In this document: one piece after another, positions 32,019-43,725 of the stretch
Layout of the letters: every line of letters begins with the position of its first letter
Numbering within the stretch: position 1 is the first letter of the stretch
NCBI GenBank assembly: GCA_916048095.2
Contig: OU696592.1
Location: 4,126,427 to 4,190,426, forward strand
DNA from: Sacculina carcini
Taxonomy: Eukaryota > Arthropoda > Thecostraca > Sacculinidae
Direction: 5' to 3'
DNA: 64,000 nt
The notes under the pieces: generated by a model
What the model saw: only the letters and a program-made list of their open reading frames with translations
What the model was told of the DNA's origin: nothing
Database searches by the model: none
Program-made: the position numbers and the translations under genes

Positions 32019-33771
32019 ACGCACTCACAGAGAACATTTGCTCGACTGATTGCACGGTGTCAGGTAGTGAGTCAGTGAGCAGCGCGTCCAGGGTGCCCTT
32101 GTCCAGTACACAGCTCATCTGTGCGTTACGGTACAACAAGTGTCTAGCGTCCATACAGCGAAACACCAGCCTAGCGCCGCCTCTGTCGGCCTCATTGTGA
32201 CTGACAGAGCCGGCGCTAGGAGTGTGGCAGAGCGCGGCGTATTTGGCGCGCATCTGCGCCACAACCGCCGCACTAATGTCGATTGACTCCAGCTGTCTAG
32301 CGAGCGACACACAGACATACACCAACCGACAGACAGACAGATACACACACAAACACACCCCCAGATACATCAAATAGAAAAAAAACTTTCAAACACACAT
32401 ATTGTATTAGATACACGTACATGTGTGACACTAAGCGTACGTAATGTGTTGAATGTAAATAATGTGTATAATATGCCAGCAACAAACAATGTACCAAGAA
32501 TATACCGCGAATGTACCAAACGAGTGGTACTCGTTAGTGATGGTACTCGATAATAGCAGTACTTGTTCGTGGTGATACTCATTGTTAGTGGTACCCGTTA
32601 GTGACGGTACTCGATATTGGTACTTCTTAGTGATGGTACACGCTATTATTGGTACTCGTTATCGATCGTACTTGATAGGGTTTGTACTCGTTAGTGATGG
32701 TACTCGATATTATTAGTAATCATTAGTGATGGTACTTGATATTGTTTGTTACTCATTAGTGATGGTACTTGATATTGTTGGTACTTGTTAGTGATGGTAC
32801 TTGATATTATTGGTACTTGTTAGTGATGGTACTTGATATTATTGGTACTCGTTAGTGAAGGTACTCGATATTATTGATACTCTTTAATGATGGTAATCGA
32901 TATTATTAGTACTAATTAGTTATGGTACTTGATATTGTTTGGTACTCATTAGTGATGGTACTCAATATTATTGGTACTCATTAGTGATGGTACTTGCTTG
33001 AAGCCGACGTTGTACATGTCGGCGCTCAGTGTGGAATTACCGCAGCCAATAACCAGCACACGATCGGTCAGTTTGATGTAGCGATGCAACTGACCACATA
33101 ACTGACTGTAGTCTCCGTACCTCACAACCACAAAGACACACACACACACACACACACACACACGAACATAATGTGATGCTATCACAATAGCTGTACGATG
33201 AACTTGTTTGATGATTATATTTGTATTATGATTGTTTTGTCTGTATAAATTGTTTCAAATGTCCAGTGTCATATAACAATGTCATCTTATACCTGTTATA
33301 CATCTTATATATTTTCATTGGTTATTGTTTATTTTTTACTGTGTGTGTGATTATCACGTGTCAATAAATTGAAAAATTACATAAACACCCCATTTACCAC
33401 CCATCCCTTGCTCATAATTGTTCTATCCAGAATCAACTGCCAACGCGTCTCACCCACGTGGCTCATTTCGACCGCATCCTGCCTGGTTTCGCTATAAATA
33501 TGTTAGTTAATCAATAGTCAATATATGCAATATCAATTTATGTTTTTGAATTTTTTTCTCAAGAGATGATAACGCTTTGAATTCAAAATGTGTACCGAAT
33601 CAAAAACAATTTACCTTTAAAAACATATAGATGACCCATGAAGGTACAACACAAATATGTAAACAAAAAATAAACAAACCATTCGAAAGCTTTGTCTTTG
33701 CGTTTGTTGAAGAAGCGCTCCCAATAATCGGCGCTGCTGAATTCAGCCACGTCTTTCGGCAGCAGAGTCAT
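21337..33771 (-). CDS. METTL13: METTL13 (eEF1A lysine and N-terminal methyltransferase), 12 exons
   Basis: Exons (minus strand): 33771-33680, 33120-32994, 32292-32029, 31785-31664, 27203-27110, 26747-26434, 25853-25667, 24967-24742, 24263-24022, 23666-23522, 23313-23179, 21695-21337. Every junction is GT/AG, all phases agree, and the sum is 2307 nt (768 codons plus stop; the human protein is 699 aa). The protein carries two class I SAM-methyltransferase domains. The N-terminal one begins [11 protein letters not shown] and has motif [10 protein letters not shown] at residues 52-60 and [10 protein letters not shown] in exon 3; in the family it methylates eEF1A lysine 55. The C-terminal one has [15 protein letters not shown], and IVDVDSK followed by SGPP; in the family it methylates the eEF1A N terminus. 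A cytoplasmic enzyme tuning translation elongation. Introns are rich in CA/GT repeats; intron 4 holds a 4.2-kb element. Confidence 0.94.
22050..23035. repeat. TATATATCCACG-type minisatellite in METTL13 intron 11
   Basis: About 1 kb of units built from tatatatccacgtatatg and tatattcacctattt variants of about 16-24 bp. It generates spurious long ORFs of [10 protein letters not shown] type in all plus frames, which are not genes. Confidence 0.92.
23179..23313 (-). CDS. METTL13: METTL13 exon 11
   Basis: [14 protein letters not shown] followed by [15 protein letters not shown], matching the conserved FDVDSKD ... FVEQSFL region. Confidence 0.93.
23522..23666 (-). CDS. METTL13: METTL13 exon 10
   Basis: [19 protein letters not shown], the SAM-binding acidic motif of the C-terminal domain, then [12 protein letters not shown]. 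Confidence 0.93.
24022..24263 (-). CDS. METTL13: METTL13 exon 9
   Basis: [19 protein letters not shown], then motif I of the C-terminal methyltransferase ([15 protein letters not shown]). The acceptor tggctattttgcag grades into a neighbouring minisatellite. Confidence 0.93.
24267..24530. repeat. Minisatellite next to METTL13 exon 9
   Basis: About 12 units of about 20-21 bp built on gacaaataggccaagatgac, within METTL13 intron 8 and running up to the exon 9 acceptor. Confidence 0.9.
24742..24967 (-). CDS. METTL13: METTL13 exon 8
   Basis: [13 protein letters not shown] ... [11 protein letters not shown] ... [19 protein letters not shown], a highly conserved block. A (TG)n acceptor tract lies immediately upstream in transcript order. 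Confidence 0.94.
24970..25014. repeat. (CA)n at the METTL13 exon 8 acceptor
   Basis: About 22 CA units, read as (TG)n on the gene's strand, ending directly at the splice acceptor. Confidence 0.9.
25667..25853 (-). CDS. METTL13: METTL13 exon 7
   Basis: It encodes [16 protein letters not shown] ... [18 protein letters not shown], aligning with the EWLFGMDEGRKQL region of the human protein. Confidence 0.92.
26434..26747 (-). CDS. METTL13: METTL13 exon 6
   Basis: The linker between methyltransferase domains. It is arginine- and alanine-rich with an acidic DDDDD run, ending RYTLHILDA and [11 protein letters not shown], as in other METTL13 proteins. Confidence 0.9.
27110..27203 (-). CDS. METTL13: METTL13 exon 5
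   Basis: A short exon encoding [12 protein letters not shown], matching the family's PVFAFIMTKF strand. Phases link exon 4 (two bases) and exon 6 (phase 0). Confidence 0.88.
27648..28045. repeat. Tandem duplication within the left arm of the 4.2-kb element
   Basis: The phrase tcaagcggtgcg ... tctcggtgggcgagcaaatac ... gtgttagacgacctt occurs at about 27648-27725 and again at about 27950-28040, roughly 303 bp apart. Confidence 0.7.
28093..29520 (-). mobile_element. 5'-truncated L2/CR1-like retrotransposon
   Basis: Minus strand. The 3' end is at the left, with the phrase gcgctatattaaata and a (TTG)n tail, similar in layout to the other L2-like element here. The ORF from about 29520 to 28397 holds the RT from [19 protein letters not shown] through [14 protein letters not shown], the catalytic YADD and the thumb/C-terminal region. 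The endonuclease and the start of the RT are missing, as usual for truncated LINE insertions. The frame is intact over the remaining about 375 codons. Confidence 0.85.
29625..30318 (+). pseudogene. Element-encoded protein, possibly N-terminal part of a Polinton-type DNA polymerase
   Basis: Two frames, 29625-30059 and 30052-30318, probably one gene with a frameshift near 30045. The first begins [19 protein letters not shown] and has a Ser/Thr/Ala/Val-rich linker. The second contains [15 protein letters not shown], then [15 protein letters not shown] and DDFVGLVIT. The latter pattern reminds me of the region preceding DNA polymerase B in Maverick/Polinton elements, but no catalytic motif is present. 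A third frame (30319-30700) continues with STHELDSDV and a cysteine-containing segment before stopping in the inverted repeat. Low certainty. Confidence 0.35.
30845..31165 (+). CDS. Unrecognised 106-residue ORF inside the 4.2-kb element
   Basis: The ORF opens [15 protein letters not shown] and includes [18 protein letters not shown] and a Cys-rich C-terminal stretch ([13 protein letters not shown]). It lies between the inner and outer inverted-repeat blocks on the right side only. I recognise no family. It may be an element gene or a captured fragment. Confidence 0.3.
   Translation: MCVSRTMTCVNTEGNVYAWRYIGVGAPIDGTIVIECENVFDTFEECICNAMMSGVSIPDQCDTQLQILYESNDCIYIMELKLVIRKHKCWKCVENKRWIGSIISRC
31664..31785 (-). 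CDS. METTL13: METTL13 exon 4
   Basis: [21 protein letters not shown], the late strands of the N-terminal methyltransferase domain. It is bordered by a TG-repeat acceptor tract and a TG-rich donor side (gtacgtgtttgtgtg). Confidence 0.92.
31986..32013. repeat. (CA)n next to the METTL13 exon 3 donor
   Basis: A CA run (TG on the gene strand) about ten bases beyond the donor gtgagt. Confidence 0.85.
32029..32292 (-). CDS. METTL13: METTL13 exon 3
   Basis: 88 codons, phase 0 on both sides. It begins LESIDIS (post-I acidic motif of the methyltransferase fold) and contains the family signature [13 protein letters not shown]. Confidence 0.93.
32517..32993. repeat. About 31-bp minisatellite in METTL13 intron 2
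   Basis: About 15 units on ttagtgatggtactcgata. The last unit is continuous with the exon 2 donor. On the gene strand, units carry tcaagtaccatcactaa. Confidence 0.9.
32994..33120 (-). CDS. METTL13: METTL13 exon 2
   Basis: It contains SAM-binding motif I ([12 protein letters not shown]). The donor CAA|gtaccatc is embedded in the last unit of an intronic minisatellite; the acceptor lies just downstream of a (TG)n run. Confidence 0.93.
33680..33771 (-). CDS. METTL13: METTL13 exon 1
   Basis: It starts at ATG 33771 and encodes the family's conserved N terminus ([18 protein letters not shown] ... KAFEW). The donor gtttgt begins at 33679; the exon ends after two bases of a codon. Confidence 0.93.
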
Positions 33772-34429
33772 GACTGCCCTGAGAGAAAAACACCACGTTG
33801 CAGATGATTGAATAATAGCCTACAAACATCTACTACACGATTAAACTAAGAGTACTGAAATCAGATACGCAGCAGAACATCAGATGAAGAGCCGATGTTA
33901 GTAGAAACCGAAAGAAAAATATCAGAAATACCAAAAGGTACTAAATGACGAAAAACAAGAAAAAATTCCTATGGACAAAAACATGTGCTTAAAACCGCAA
34001 TTGTATAACAATATCTCGGCATTGCCTTTTCAAGAACTTCAATAAGCATCTATTGTTCCATGATTTTCAAAATATTTTCAACATATATTATTATCAGAGA
34101 TTCATTGTGATTAATTTAGACGGATGTAACATATGCTTAAATTGAAATCAATTTGTCATGATGAAATTATAAATTTTTCCCAATCATTATTATATTTCAA
34201 TTCAAGGAAGAATCAACAGTATCTCGACTGGAAAATAACAAATATATTTTCAACAGTAAAAATTGATTTGTATTATATTAAAATGTATTCAGCTATCCGA
34301 ATTCCCAAATCCAAATACATCTAAATCTCCGTGATCCATAATATGATTGGATGAAGTAAACTCAAGCCACCAGTATTTCTGCTCACTCAAAAGCTGTTTT
34401 GTCACCCACACACACACACACATACATAT

Positions 34430-34460
<31 letters not shown>

Positions 34461-35455
34461 GCCATCTATTGATGCGTCCACTGTGATATTAAACAGCTCA
34501 TACGCACAAGCAATCCATTATTCAATTGCATTGAGTCTGTAAAAAGACCACACACAGACTCACACACAAACACACATACACATACACACACACATACACA
34601 TACACACACACATACACACACGCTTACATCACATCATTACATCAATACACTCTGGAATATATACACACACGCGCACACGCACACATACACTACTATACCG
34701 TACATACTGTTACACATTCTTACACACACATACATACATACACGCAAATACACGCACACAAACACTCCCATACATGCACCAATGTGCCAATTTCTGCTTT
34801 CATTGTTTTGCAAGCATTTCTGCTCTCCAGGGTGTTGACCTCTTTCCCAATGATCTGTCTACCCGTCTGGAGGGAGAAATTGAATAAACACTCACACTTT
34901 AGCCTCGGGGAAATTTGATTATGAAAATAAGAAATGTATATTGGAGGAATAATATGAAAACATAATTTTTACCTCTTTTTTATTTATATATCGCCCATTT
35001 ACATTCCGATTCGCTCTAGTTTGTATGCTGCTATTGTTCTCAATGCATTAGTATTTATGTAGGTATGTGTGTCTGTGTGTCCATGCGTGTATGTGTCTAT
35101 GTGTATGCAAATGTGTGTGTGTGCCTATGTGTGTGTGTGTTTATGTGTATGTATATGTGTGTGTGTGCATGTTTGTTTGTTTTGTACGTAGTCCTTGACA
35201 CTAGCTAATACACATGCACATGCATACACACATAATGTCATACAGTCCAATATACACATACACATACACACACATAATGGCATACAGTCCAATATACACA
35301 TACACATACACACATACACACACATACACTGGGCTGTCAGATATATGAATATATGAATTTGCAAGTGGGAAATACTTTGCCCGTTTTCCTAGGGGAGACG
35401 AGCATAGTTGAGGTGTCATATGTTTTATCTGTGTGAGAGAGAGAGAGAGAAAGCG
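33772..35455. other. METTL13 upstream region; no gene
   Basis: AT-rich sequence, then (CA)-rich tracts at about 34406-34460, 34555-34760 and 35060-35330. No ORF with a recognisable domain. The METTL13 promoter should lie near 33.8-34 kb but I identify no core element. A motif-like pair ataatgKcatacagtccaatatac occurs twice (35231 and 35273), a small tandem duplication. Confidence 0.5.
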
Positions 35456-35845
35456 TAGTTGTTGGGTAGCCTCATCCTTCCTGCCGCGTATGAGACCAAG
35501 CCGAATAATGTCAGTGCCCACTGTGGCACGTGACACGTCCCAAATGTCCTCCTACTTTTTCGAAAAACACTTTTTACCCGTTTTTCAGAAGTTTATATCT
35601 CTGGAACCATAAGTCCGATTAACATGCGTTTTTTTGTTGGGTAGCCTCATCCTTCTTGCCTCGAATCAGACCATGCCAAATCATGTCAGTGTCCAGTGTG
35701 GCACGTGGCACGTGCCATATGCCCTCATATAATTTAGCAGAAAACCTTGCCCATGCACGCAGACGAATGCATTTACGACAAAGTTTGATTACATATGATA
35801 GCTTCGCGCTCGCTCTTTCATCGCCGAACACGGCGCCTTACTGGT
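35455..35845. repeat. Dispersed about 175-bp-module repeat, copy 1
   Basis: Modules with tatatctctggaaccataag, tagcctcatcc, aatcatgtcagtg and tggcacgtg..., ending gctcgctctttcatcgccgaacacggcgcc. The same arrangement occurs at 57226-57664. No coding capacity. Confidence 0.75.
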
Positions 35846-35908
35846 GGTTAATCGTTACTTAGAACAATATTAACACTGGAATATCCGAATAATTGAACTA
35901 CGTAGAAC

Positions 35909-36113
35909 AGTGGTTCCCAACCTTTTTTCTCACTGATTGTCCACTTCTTATTGAGCCATATATTCATTTTCCACACAACGGCGCTGATAAATTCAATAAA
36001 TTCATTTGTTACATCAAAGTAACTGTCAAAAAGGTCATTAGAAACAAAAATAAACGATTTTGAATTGATAAAACACACACATAGTTGTCCTGTTCTGTCC
36101 GACCTTTAGCTAG
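35909..36113 (+). mobile_element. hAT-type MITE, partial copy
   Basis: It starts with cagtggttcccaacc, a typical hAT terminal motif. The body (gttgtcctgttctgtccgacc) recurs inverted at 36646-36846 and in part at 62592-62690. This copy lacks the other terminus. Confidence 0.6.
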
Positions 36114-36645
36114 GATCAATGCTGTTGGTTTTGTTTCATGTATTTTTGGTGTTTTTTCGAGGCAACACAAGCTCTAACGCATCTTATGCCTGAACAATTA
36201 CGTTGTATAGTAAATATCATGTTTTTCTTTCCTAAATGTCAAATACATTTGATTTGATATATAAGAATATATACACTATAATAATACAATACAAATATAA
36301 AACGGCAATATAATATAAAACAAATATCAGTAATATATATAAATGATAAGTCTATTAGTCAATTAATATCTGCTTGACAAATTCATAAAAATAGTTGTCA
36401 AAATAATGTTGCATAGCTAGAGTTCAGTGGTTGTTTATTACACGGTGGAGATCGGCTGTTCATCCTGGCTACGCCCCTGCTCCAGATTCTGTCTCCATCT
36501 TAATACTTCCTCACTACGCCCCTGCTCCAGATTCTGTCTCCATCTTAATACTTTCTCACTACGCCTCTGCGCTCTCTTGAAAATTTTCCGAAAGAAAATT
36601 GCCAATAAAGCAGCGCTTAATTGACGGATCCGGTCCTTCTCAATC

Positions 36646-36846
36646 AGTGGTTCTTAAACTGTTGGAAATTCCCCACTGGTGGGAAATGGAAGAGTTGCCA
36701 AGTGGGAAGCTAAAGGTAGGACAGAACAGGACAACTATGTGTGTGTTTATATCAATTCAAATTCGTATATTTTCGTTTTAACAACCTTTTTAACATAAAC
36801 TTTGATTTAACAACTGAATTTATTGAATTTATCAGCGCCGTTGTGT
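36646..36846 (-). mobile_element. hAT-type MITE, second partial copy
   Basis: The terminus cagtggttcttaaactg at 36646 and the shared body are inverted relative to the copy at 35.9 kb. The far end (about 36846) is truncated. Confidence 0.6.
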
Positions 36847-37172
36847 GTGTAATGATTAATCTTCTTTTTTTTTAATCTGGCATCTTAGAACATATATCAA
36901 TTAGATTAATTATTTAATATGTAAATACACAAAGTTATTTCTCTACTAATTATTTATTGCAAGTATATTCGTATGTTTTTTCATTAATAGATTCATTCAT
37001 CTCTTTTTTTGTTTTTTTGCTGAACATTTTGTGTTTGTGTGTATGTGTGTTTGTTTCTTTGTATGTGCAACAAGTGTGTGTGTGTGTGTGTGTATGTGTG
37101 TATGTGTGTGTTTTTTTGAGTTACTGTTTCAAATCGTGCTACATTTCCATGTTCAGCGCATATGTGCTCTAT

Positions 37173-37213
<41 letters not shown>

Positions 37214-37232
37214 AGCTCTTCCTTGTTTTCCC

Positions 37233-37383
<151 letters not shown>

Positions 37384-37461
37384 GCAAACACATACAATCT
37401 CCTATATAGTTGCTTAGTTGGTTATGATGTCTATCATTTTGCTACGATGAGTATTGATTGT

Positions 37462-37534
<73 letters not shown>

Positions 37535-38252
37535 ATATGCCATTGAGTGCATTGCATAAATATAGAAAAACCAAATTGTGATTTGTAATCATTTATCAAA
37601 TTATTCCTAGGATTTTTTATTATTATTCACACATTAAGAATAGAAATTAAGAATGTGAAACACCTTATAAATTCTTGCACCGTTTATTTTTATTACATTT
37701 ACTAGCATTAAAACCCGCCCGTTGTGCGGAGGAATTCATAAAATGGAATTAATATTAATAATAATTCATATTCATAAACATATTCCAAATTAAAAAAGAA
37801 AATGAAAACTCATCAGTGTCTTACTCAATAGAAAAGTCCAAGTGTGAATATTTTTATTTTTATTTTGACATAATATTTTCCCTCAACCCGCCTCATATAT
37901 AAACCAACACATTGTGCGGAATAATTCAGAACACAAACACGTAACAAACAATGAAAATCCTAGCATGTAAACCCGCCCGTCGTGCGAAACAGTTCATACT
38001 ATTAAATTTGTATTCAATTCATGAGAGAAAAGGAATATGAATTAAAAAAGAGTGGAGTAAACCCATACAAAAGTCTAAATTTCTATATTTTCATATTTAT
38101 TTTCACAAAATAGTTTGCCTAAACCGCCTCATATTTATACATGCCCATCGTGCTGAATAATTCAGAACTCAGACACTGCGCAATTATGTCACCTCATATT
38201 CAAGCATACATACACAGACAGACAGATAACTTCTTCGTTATGTATATATATA

Positions 38253-40988
38253 GCATTAAAACCCGCCCGTTGTGCGGAGCAATTCATAACATGAAATTCA
38301 TATTCAATTCATAAAAAAATATGGAAAAATAAAAATGAAATAGGGTACACTCATAAAAATATTAATCAATTGAAATTTTAAGTTTAATTATTTTTATTTC
38401 GACAAAATATTCCCCCTCAGTCCGCCTGAGTCATTTTTATACCCGCCCGTCGTGCTGAATAATTCAGAACTCGAACACGATCCGTTCTGGATCTTGAAGT
38501 CAAATCCATTGGCTTTGTGTATGGATTAATTCTACAGGGTAAATTTAACGTTCTATTGTCTATAGTTGCTGCCCGCGGAACATTTTTATTTTTAAAAAAA
38601 ATTACCTTTTTAAATGAACCATTTGAAAAAATGATCTAAAAACACTTTTTTAAACCAACCCGTCGTGCGGAACAATTCATACAATAAAATTCATATCAAA
38701 TCCAGAAAATATATTGAATACAAATTGAAAACCAAAAAATGTAACCTATAAATATCTTAACCAATAGAAAAGTCTAAATGTGAATATTTTTGTTCTTATT
38801 TCGACAAATATTATTCCTCAACCCGCCTGATATATAAATCTGCCCGTCGTGTGGTATAATTCAGAACACACACACACGAAACAAACAATGAAAGATGATG
38901 AAATCTTTTCATCAGAATGTTTCCAAACTATATATTTTACTTAACATCATTCCCCAATATCATTTGCTCAAGTACTATTTCACTTTTACCGCTATAATAT
39001 TTATTGTTAAAATTTATATATTTTCCGCTATCATTAAAACCCACTATAACCTGAGTCAAACCTACCCAACCCAACCCAACCATTCAATATTGACCGCTCT
39101 CAGCCTAGTCTGAGGTGATTTAACTTATTAGTTTGTGATCACAAAATATACTGATGCGATCATAATTTGTAATCAGAACACTGAGATTATCTACCCCAGG
39201 GGTCCCAAACACGCGACCCACCAATACTTTTCTCTCAACCCGCCAATATAGTATCGGGACCAAACTGTAATGCAGCTAAATTCACATTTGTTGCATAATG
39301 CGATATAATTATACACCATTATCATATTATCTCATAATTCCCGGTTAATGCTTCCACTAATGCATCATATTCATACAGTTGCTATTTTTTGGATTACACC
39401 GATATTACAGCCCTTGATATTACAGCCGATATTATATTATGCAATCTATATTCTGCTACGTATTATTCCTAATACATATATCATCAGATCGCAAAATATA
39501 TCTAAAGGTTCACATCATTCTCCAAAATCATTTGCTTAAGAGCTATTCTACTTTTATCGCTGGAATATTTACTGCTAGCAAAATATCATATACCTCGCTA
39601 TCATTCAAACCCACTCTTTATAGATACACTAGCAATAAAACCCGCCCGTTGTGCGGAACAATTCATAAAAATATTGCAAATTAAAAATAAATAAGGCAAA
39701 CTCATGAAAACCTTAATCAATTAAAAAGTATAAATTTCATTATTTTTAATTTAATTTTGACAAAATATTTTCACTCAGCCCGCCTCATATTTAAACCCGC
39801 CCGACGTGAGGAATAATTCAGAACTCGAACACCATCCGTTCTGGTTCTTGAAGTCAAATCCATTAGTTTTGTATATGAATTCATTCTACACGGTGAAATT
39901 GAACGTTTTATTGCTACCCGCGGGACATTTTTATTTCATAAAAATGAGCCATCGCTTCGTTTGCGTTTCAAGCCCCTGATCATTGAACCAGCGAACCATG
40001 AACCAGCGCAATTATGTCACCTCATATTCAAGCATACATACACAGACAGACAGATAATTTCTTCTTTATGTATACACTAGCAATAAAACCCGCCCGTTGT
40101 GCGGAACAATTCATAAAAATATTGCAAATTAAAAATAAATAAGGCAAACTCATGAAAACCTTAATCAATTAAAAAGTATAAATTTCATTATTTTTAATTT
40201 AATTTTGACAAAATATTTTCACTCAGCCCGCCTCATATTTAAACCCGCCCGACGTGAGGAATAATTCAGAACTCGAACACCATCCGTTCTGGTTCTTGAA
40301 GTCAAATCCATTAGTTTTGTATATGAATTCATTCTACACGGTGAAATTGAACGTTTTATTGCTACCCGCGGGACATTTTTATTTCATAAAAATGAGCCAT
40401 CGCTTCGTTTGCGTTTCAAGCCCCTGATCATTGAACCAGCGAACCATGAACCAGCGCAATTATGTCACCTCATATTCAAGCATACATACACAGACAGACA
40501 GATAATTTCTTCTTTATGTATACATATAGCATTAAAACCGCATTAAAACCCGCCCGTTGTGCGGAACAATTCATAAAAATATTGCAAATTAAAAATAAAT
40601 AAGCCAAACTCATGAAGACCTTAATCAATTAAAAAGTCTAAATTTCATTATTTTTAATTTTATTTTGACAAAATATTTTCACTCAACCCGCCTCATATTT
40701 AAACCCGCCCGACGTGAGGAATAATTCAGAACTCGAACACCATCCGTTCTGGTTCTTGAAGTCAAATCTATTAGTTTTGTATATGAATTCATTCTATACG
40801 GTGAAATTGAACGTTTTATTGCTGCCCGCGGGACATTTTTATTTCATAAAAATGAGCCATCGCTTCGTTTGCGTTTCAAGCCCCTGATCATTGAACCAGC
40901 GAACCATAAACCAGCGCAATTATGTCACCTCATATTCAAGCATACATACACAGACAGACAGATAATTTCTTCTTTATGTATATATATA
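38253..40988. repeat. 2.74-kb tandem unit A inside the Helitron
   Basis: It is repeated almost identically as unit B at 40989-43725 (offset 2736-2737 bp). It contains smaller 448-460 bp tandem modules that start near 39631, 40079 and 40541. Each opens with a Helitron-3'-like aaaacccgcccgttgtgcgg. It also contains a ccccaggggtcccaaacacg phrase like a hAT terminus. Confidence 0.9.
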
Positions 40989-43725
40989 GCATTAAAAACC
41001 CGCCCGTTTTGCGGAGCAATTCATAACATGAAATTCATACTCAATTAATAAAAAAATATGGAAAAATAAAAATGAAATAGGGTACACTCATAAAAATATT
41101 AATCAATTGAAATTTTAAGTTTAATTATTTTTATTTCGACAAAATATTCCCCCTCAGTCCGCCTGAGTCATTTTTATACCCGCCCGTCGTGCTGAATAAT
41201 TCAGAACTCGAACACGATCCGTTCTGGATCTTGAAGTCAAATCCATTGGCTTTGTGTATGGATTAATTCTACAGGGTAAATTTAACGTTCTATTGTCTAT
41301 AGTTGCTGCCCGCGGAACATTTTTATTTTTTAAAAAAATTACCTTTTTAAATGAACCATTTGAAAAAATGATCTAAAAACACTTTTTTAAACCAACCCGT
41401 CGTGCGGAACAATTCATACAATAAAATTCATATCAAATCCAGAAAATATATTGAATACAAATTGAAAACCAAAAAATGTAACCTATAAATATCTTAACCA
41501 ATAGAAAAGTCTAAATGTGAATATTTTTGTTCTTATTTCGACAAATATTATTCCTCAACCCGCCTGATATATAAATCTGCCCGTCGTGTGGTATAATTCA
41601 GAACACACACACACGAAACAAACAATGAAAGATGATGAAATCTTTTCATCAGAATGTTTCCAAACTATATATTTTACTTAACATCATTCCCCAATATCAT
41701 TTGCTCAAGTACTATTTCACTTTTACCGCTATAATATTTATTGTTAAAATTTATATATTTTCCGCTATCATTAAAACCCACTATAACCTGAGTCAAACCT
41801 ACCCAACCCAACCCAACCATTCAATATTGACCGCTCTCAGCCTAGTCTGAGGTGATTTAACTTATTAGTTTGTGATCACAAAATATACTGATGCGATCAT
41901 AATTTGTAATCAGAACACTGAGATTATCTACCCCAGGGGTCCCAAACACGCGACCCACCAATACTTTTCTCTCAACCCGCCAATATAGTATCGGGACCAA
42001 ACTGTAATGCAGCTAAATTCACATTTGTTGCATAATGCGATATAATTATACACCATTATCATATTATCTCATAATTCCCGGTTAATGCTTCCACTAATGC
42101 ATCATATTCATACAGTTGCTATTTTTTGGATTACACCGATATTACAGCCCTTGATATTACAGCCGATATTATATTATGCAATCTATATTCTGCTACGTAT
42201 TATTCCTAATACATATATCATCAGATCGCAAAATATATCTAAAGGTTCACATCATTCTCCAAAATCATTTGCTTAAGAGCTATTCTACTTTTATCGCTGG
42301 AATATTTACTGCTAGCAAAATATCATATACCTCGCTATCATTCAAACCCACTCTTTATAGATACACTAGCAATAAAACCCGCCCGTTGTGCGGAACAATT
42401 CATAAAAATATTGCAAATTAAAAATAAATAAGGCAAACTCATGAAAACCTTAATCAATTAAAAAGTATAAATTTCATTATTTTTAATTTAATTTTGACAA
42501 AATATTTTCACTCAGCCCGCCTCATATTTAAACCCGCCCGACGTGAGGAATAATTCAGAACTCGAACACCATCCGTTCTGGTTCTTGAAGTCAAATCCAT
42601 TAGTTTTGTATATGAATTCATTCTACACGGTGAAATTGAACGTTTTATTGCTACCCGCGGGACATTTTTATTTCATAAAAATGAGCCATCGCTTCGTTTG
42701 CGTTTCAAGCCCCTGATCATTGAACCAGCGAACCATGAACCAGCGCAATTATGTCACCTCATATTCAAGCATACATACACAGACAGACAGATAATTTCTT
42801 CTTTATGTATACACTAGCAATAAAACCCGCCCGTTGTGCGGAACAATTCATAAAAATATTGCAAATTAAAAATAAATAAGGCAAACTCATGAAAACCTTA
42901 ATCAATTAAAAAGTATAAATTTCATTATTTTTAATTTAATTTTGACAAAATATTTTCACTCAGCCCGCCTCATATTTAAACCCGCCCGACGTGAGGAATA
43001 ATTCAGAACTCGAACACCATCCGTTCTGGTTCTTGAAGTCAAATCCATTAGTTTTGTATATGAATTCATTCTACACGGTGAAATTGAACGTTTTATTGCT
43101 ACCCGCGGGACATTTTTATTTCATAAAAATGAGCCATCGCTTCGTTTGCGTTTCAAGCCCCTGATCATTGAACCAGCGAACCATGAACCAGCGCAATTAT
43201 GTCACCTCATATTCAAGCATACATACACAGACAGACAGATAATTTCTTCTTTATGTATACATATAGCATTAAAACCGCATTAAAACCCGCCCGTTGTGCG
43301 GAACAATTCATAAAAATATTGCAAATTAAAAATAAATAAGCCAAACTCATGAAGACCTTAATCAATTAAAAAGTCTAAATTTCATTATTTTTAATTTTAT
43401 TTTGACAAAATATTTTCACTCAACCCGCCTCATATTTAAACCCGCCCGACGTGAGGAATAATTCAGAACTCGAACACCATCCGTTCTGGTTCTTGAAGTC
43501 AAATCTATTAGTTTTGTATATGAATTCATTCTATACGGTGAAATTGAACGTTTTATTGCTGCCCGCGGGACATTTTTATTTCATAAAAATGAGCCATCGC
43601 TTCGTTTGCGTTTCAAGCCCCTGATCATTGAACCAGCGAACCATAAACCAGCGCAATTATGTCACCTCATATTCAAGCATACATACACAGACAGACAGAT
43701 AATTTCTTCTTTATGTATATATATA
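40989..43725. repeat. 2.74-kb tandem unit B inside the Helitron
   Basis: Near-identical to unit A, with only a few differences at its start. Confidence 0.9.
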
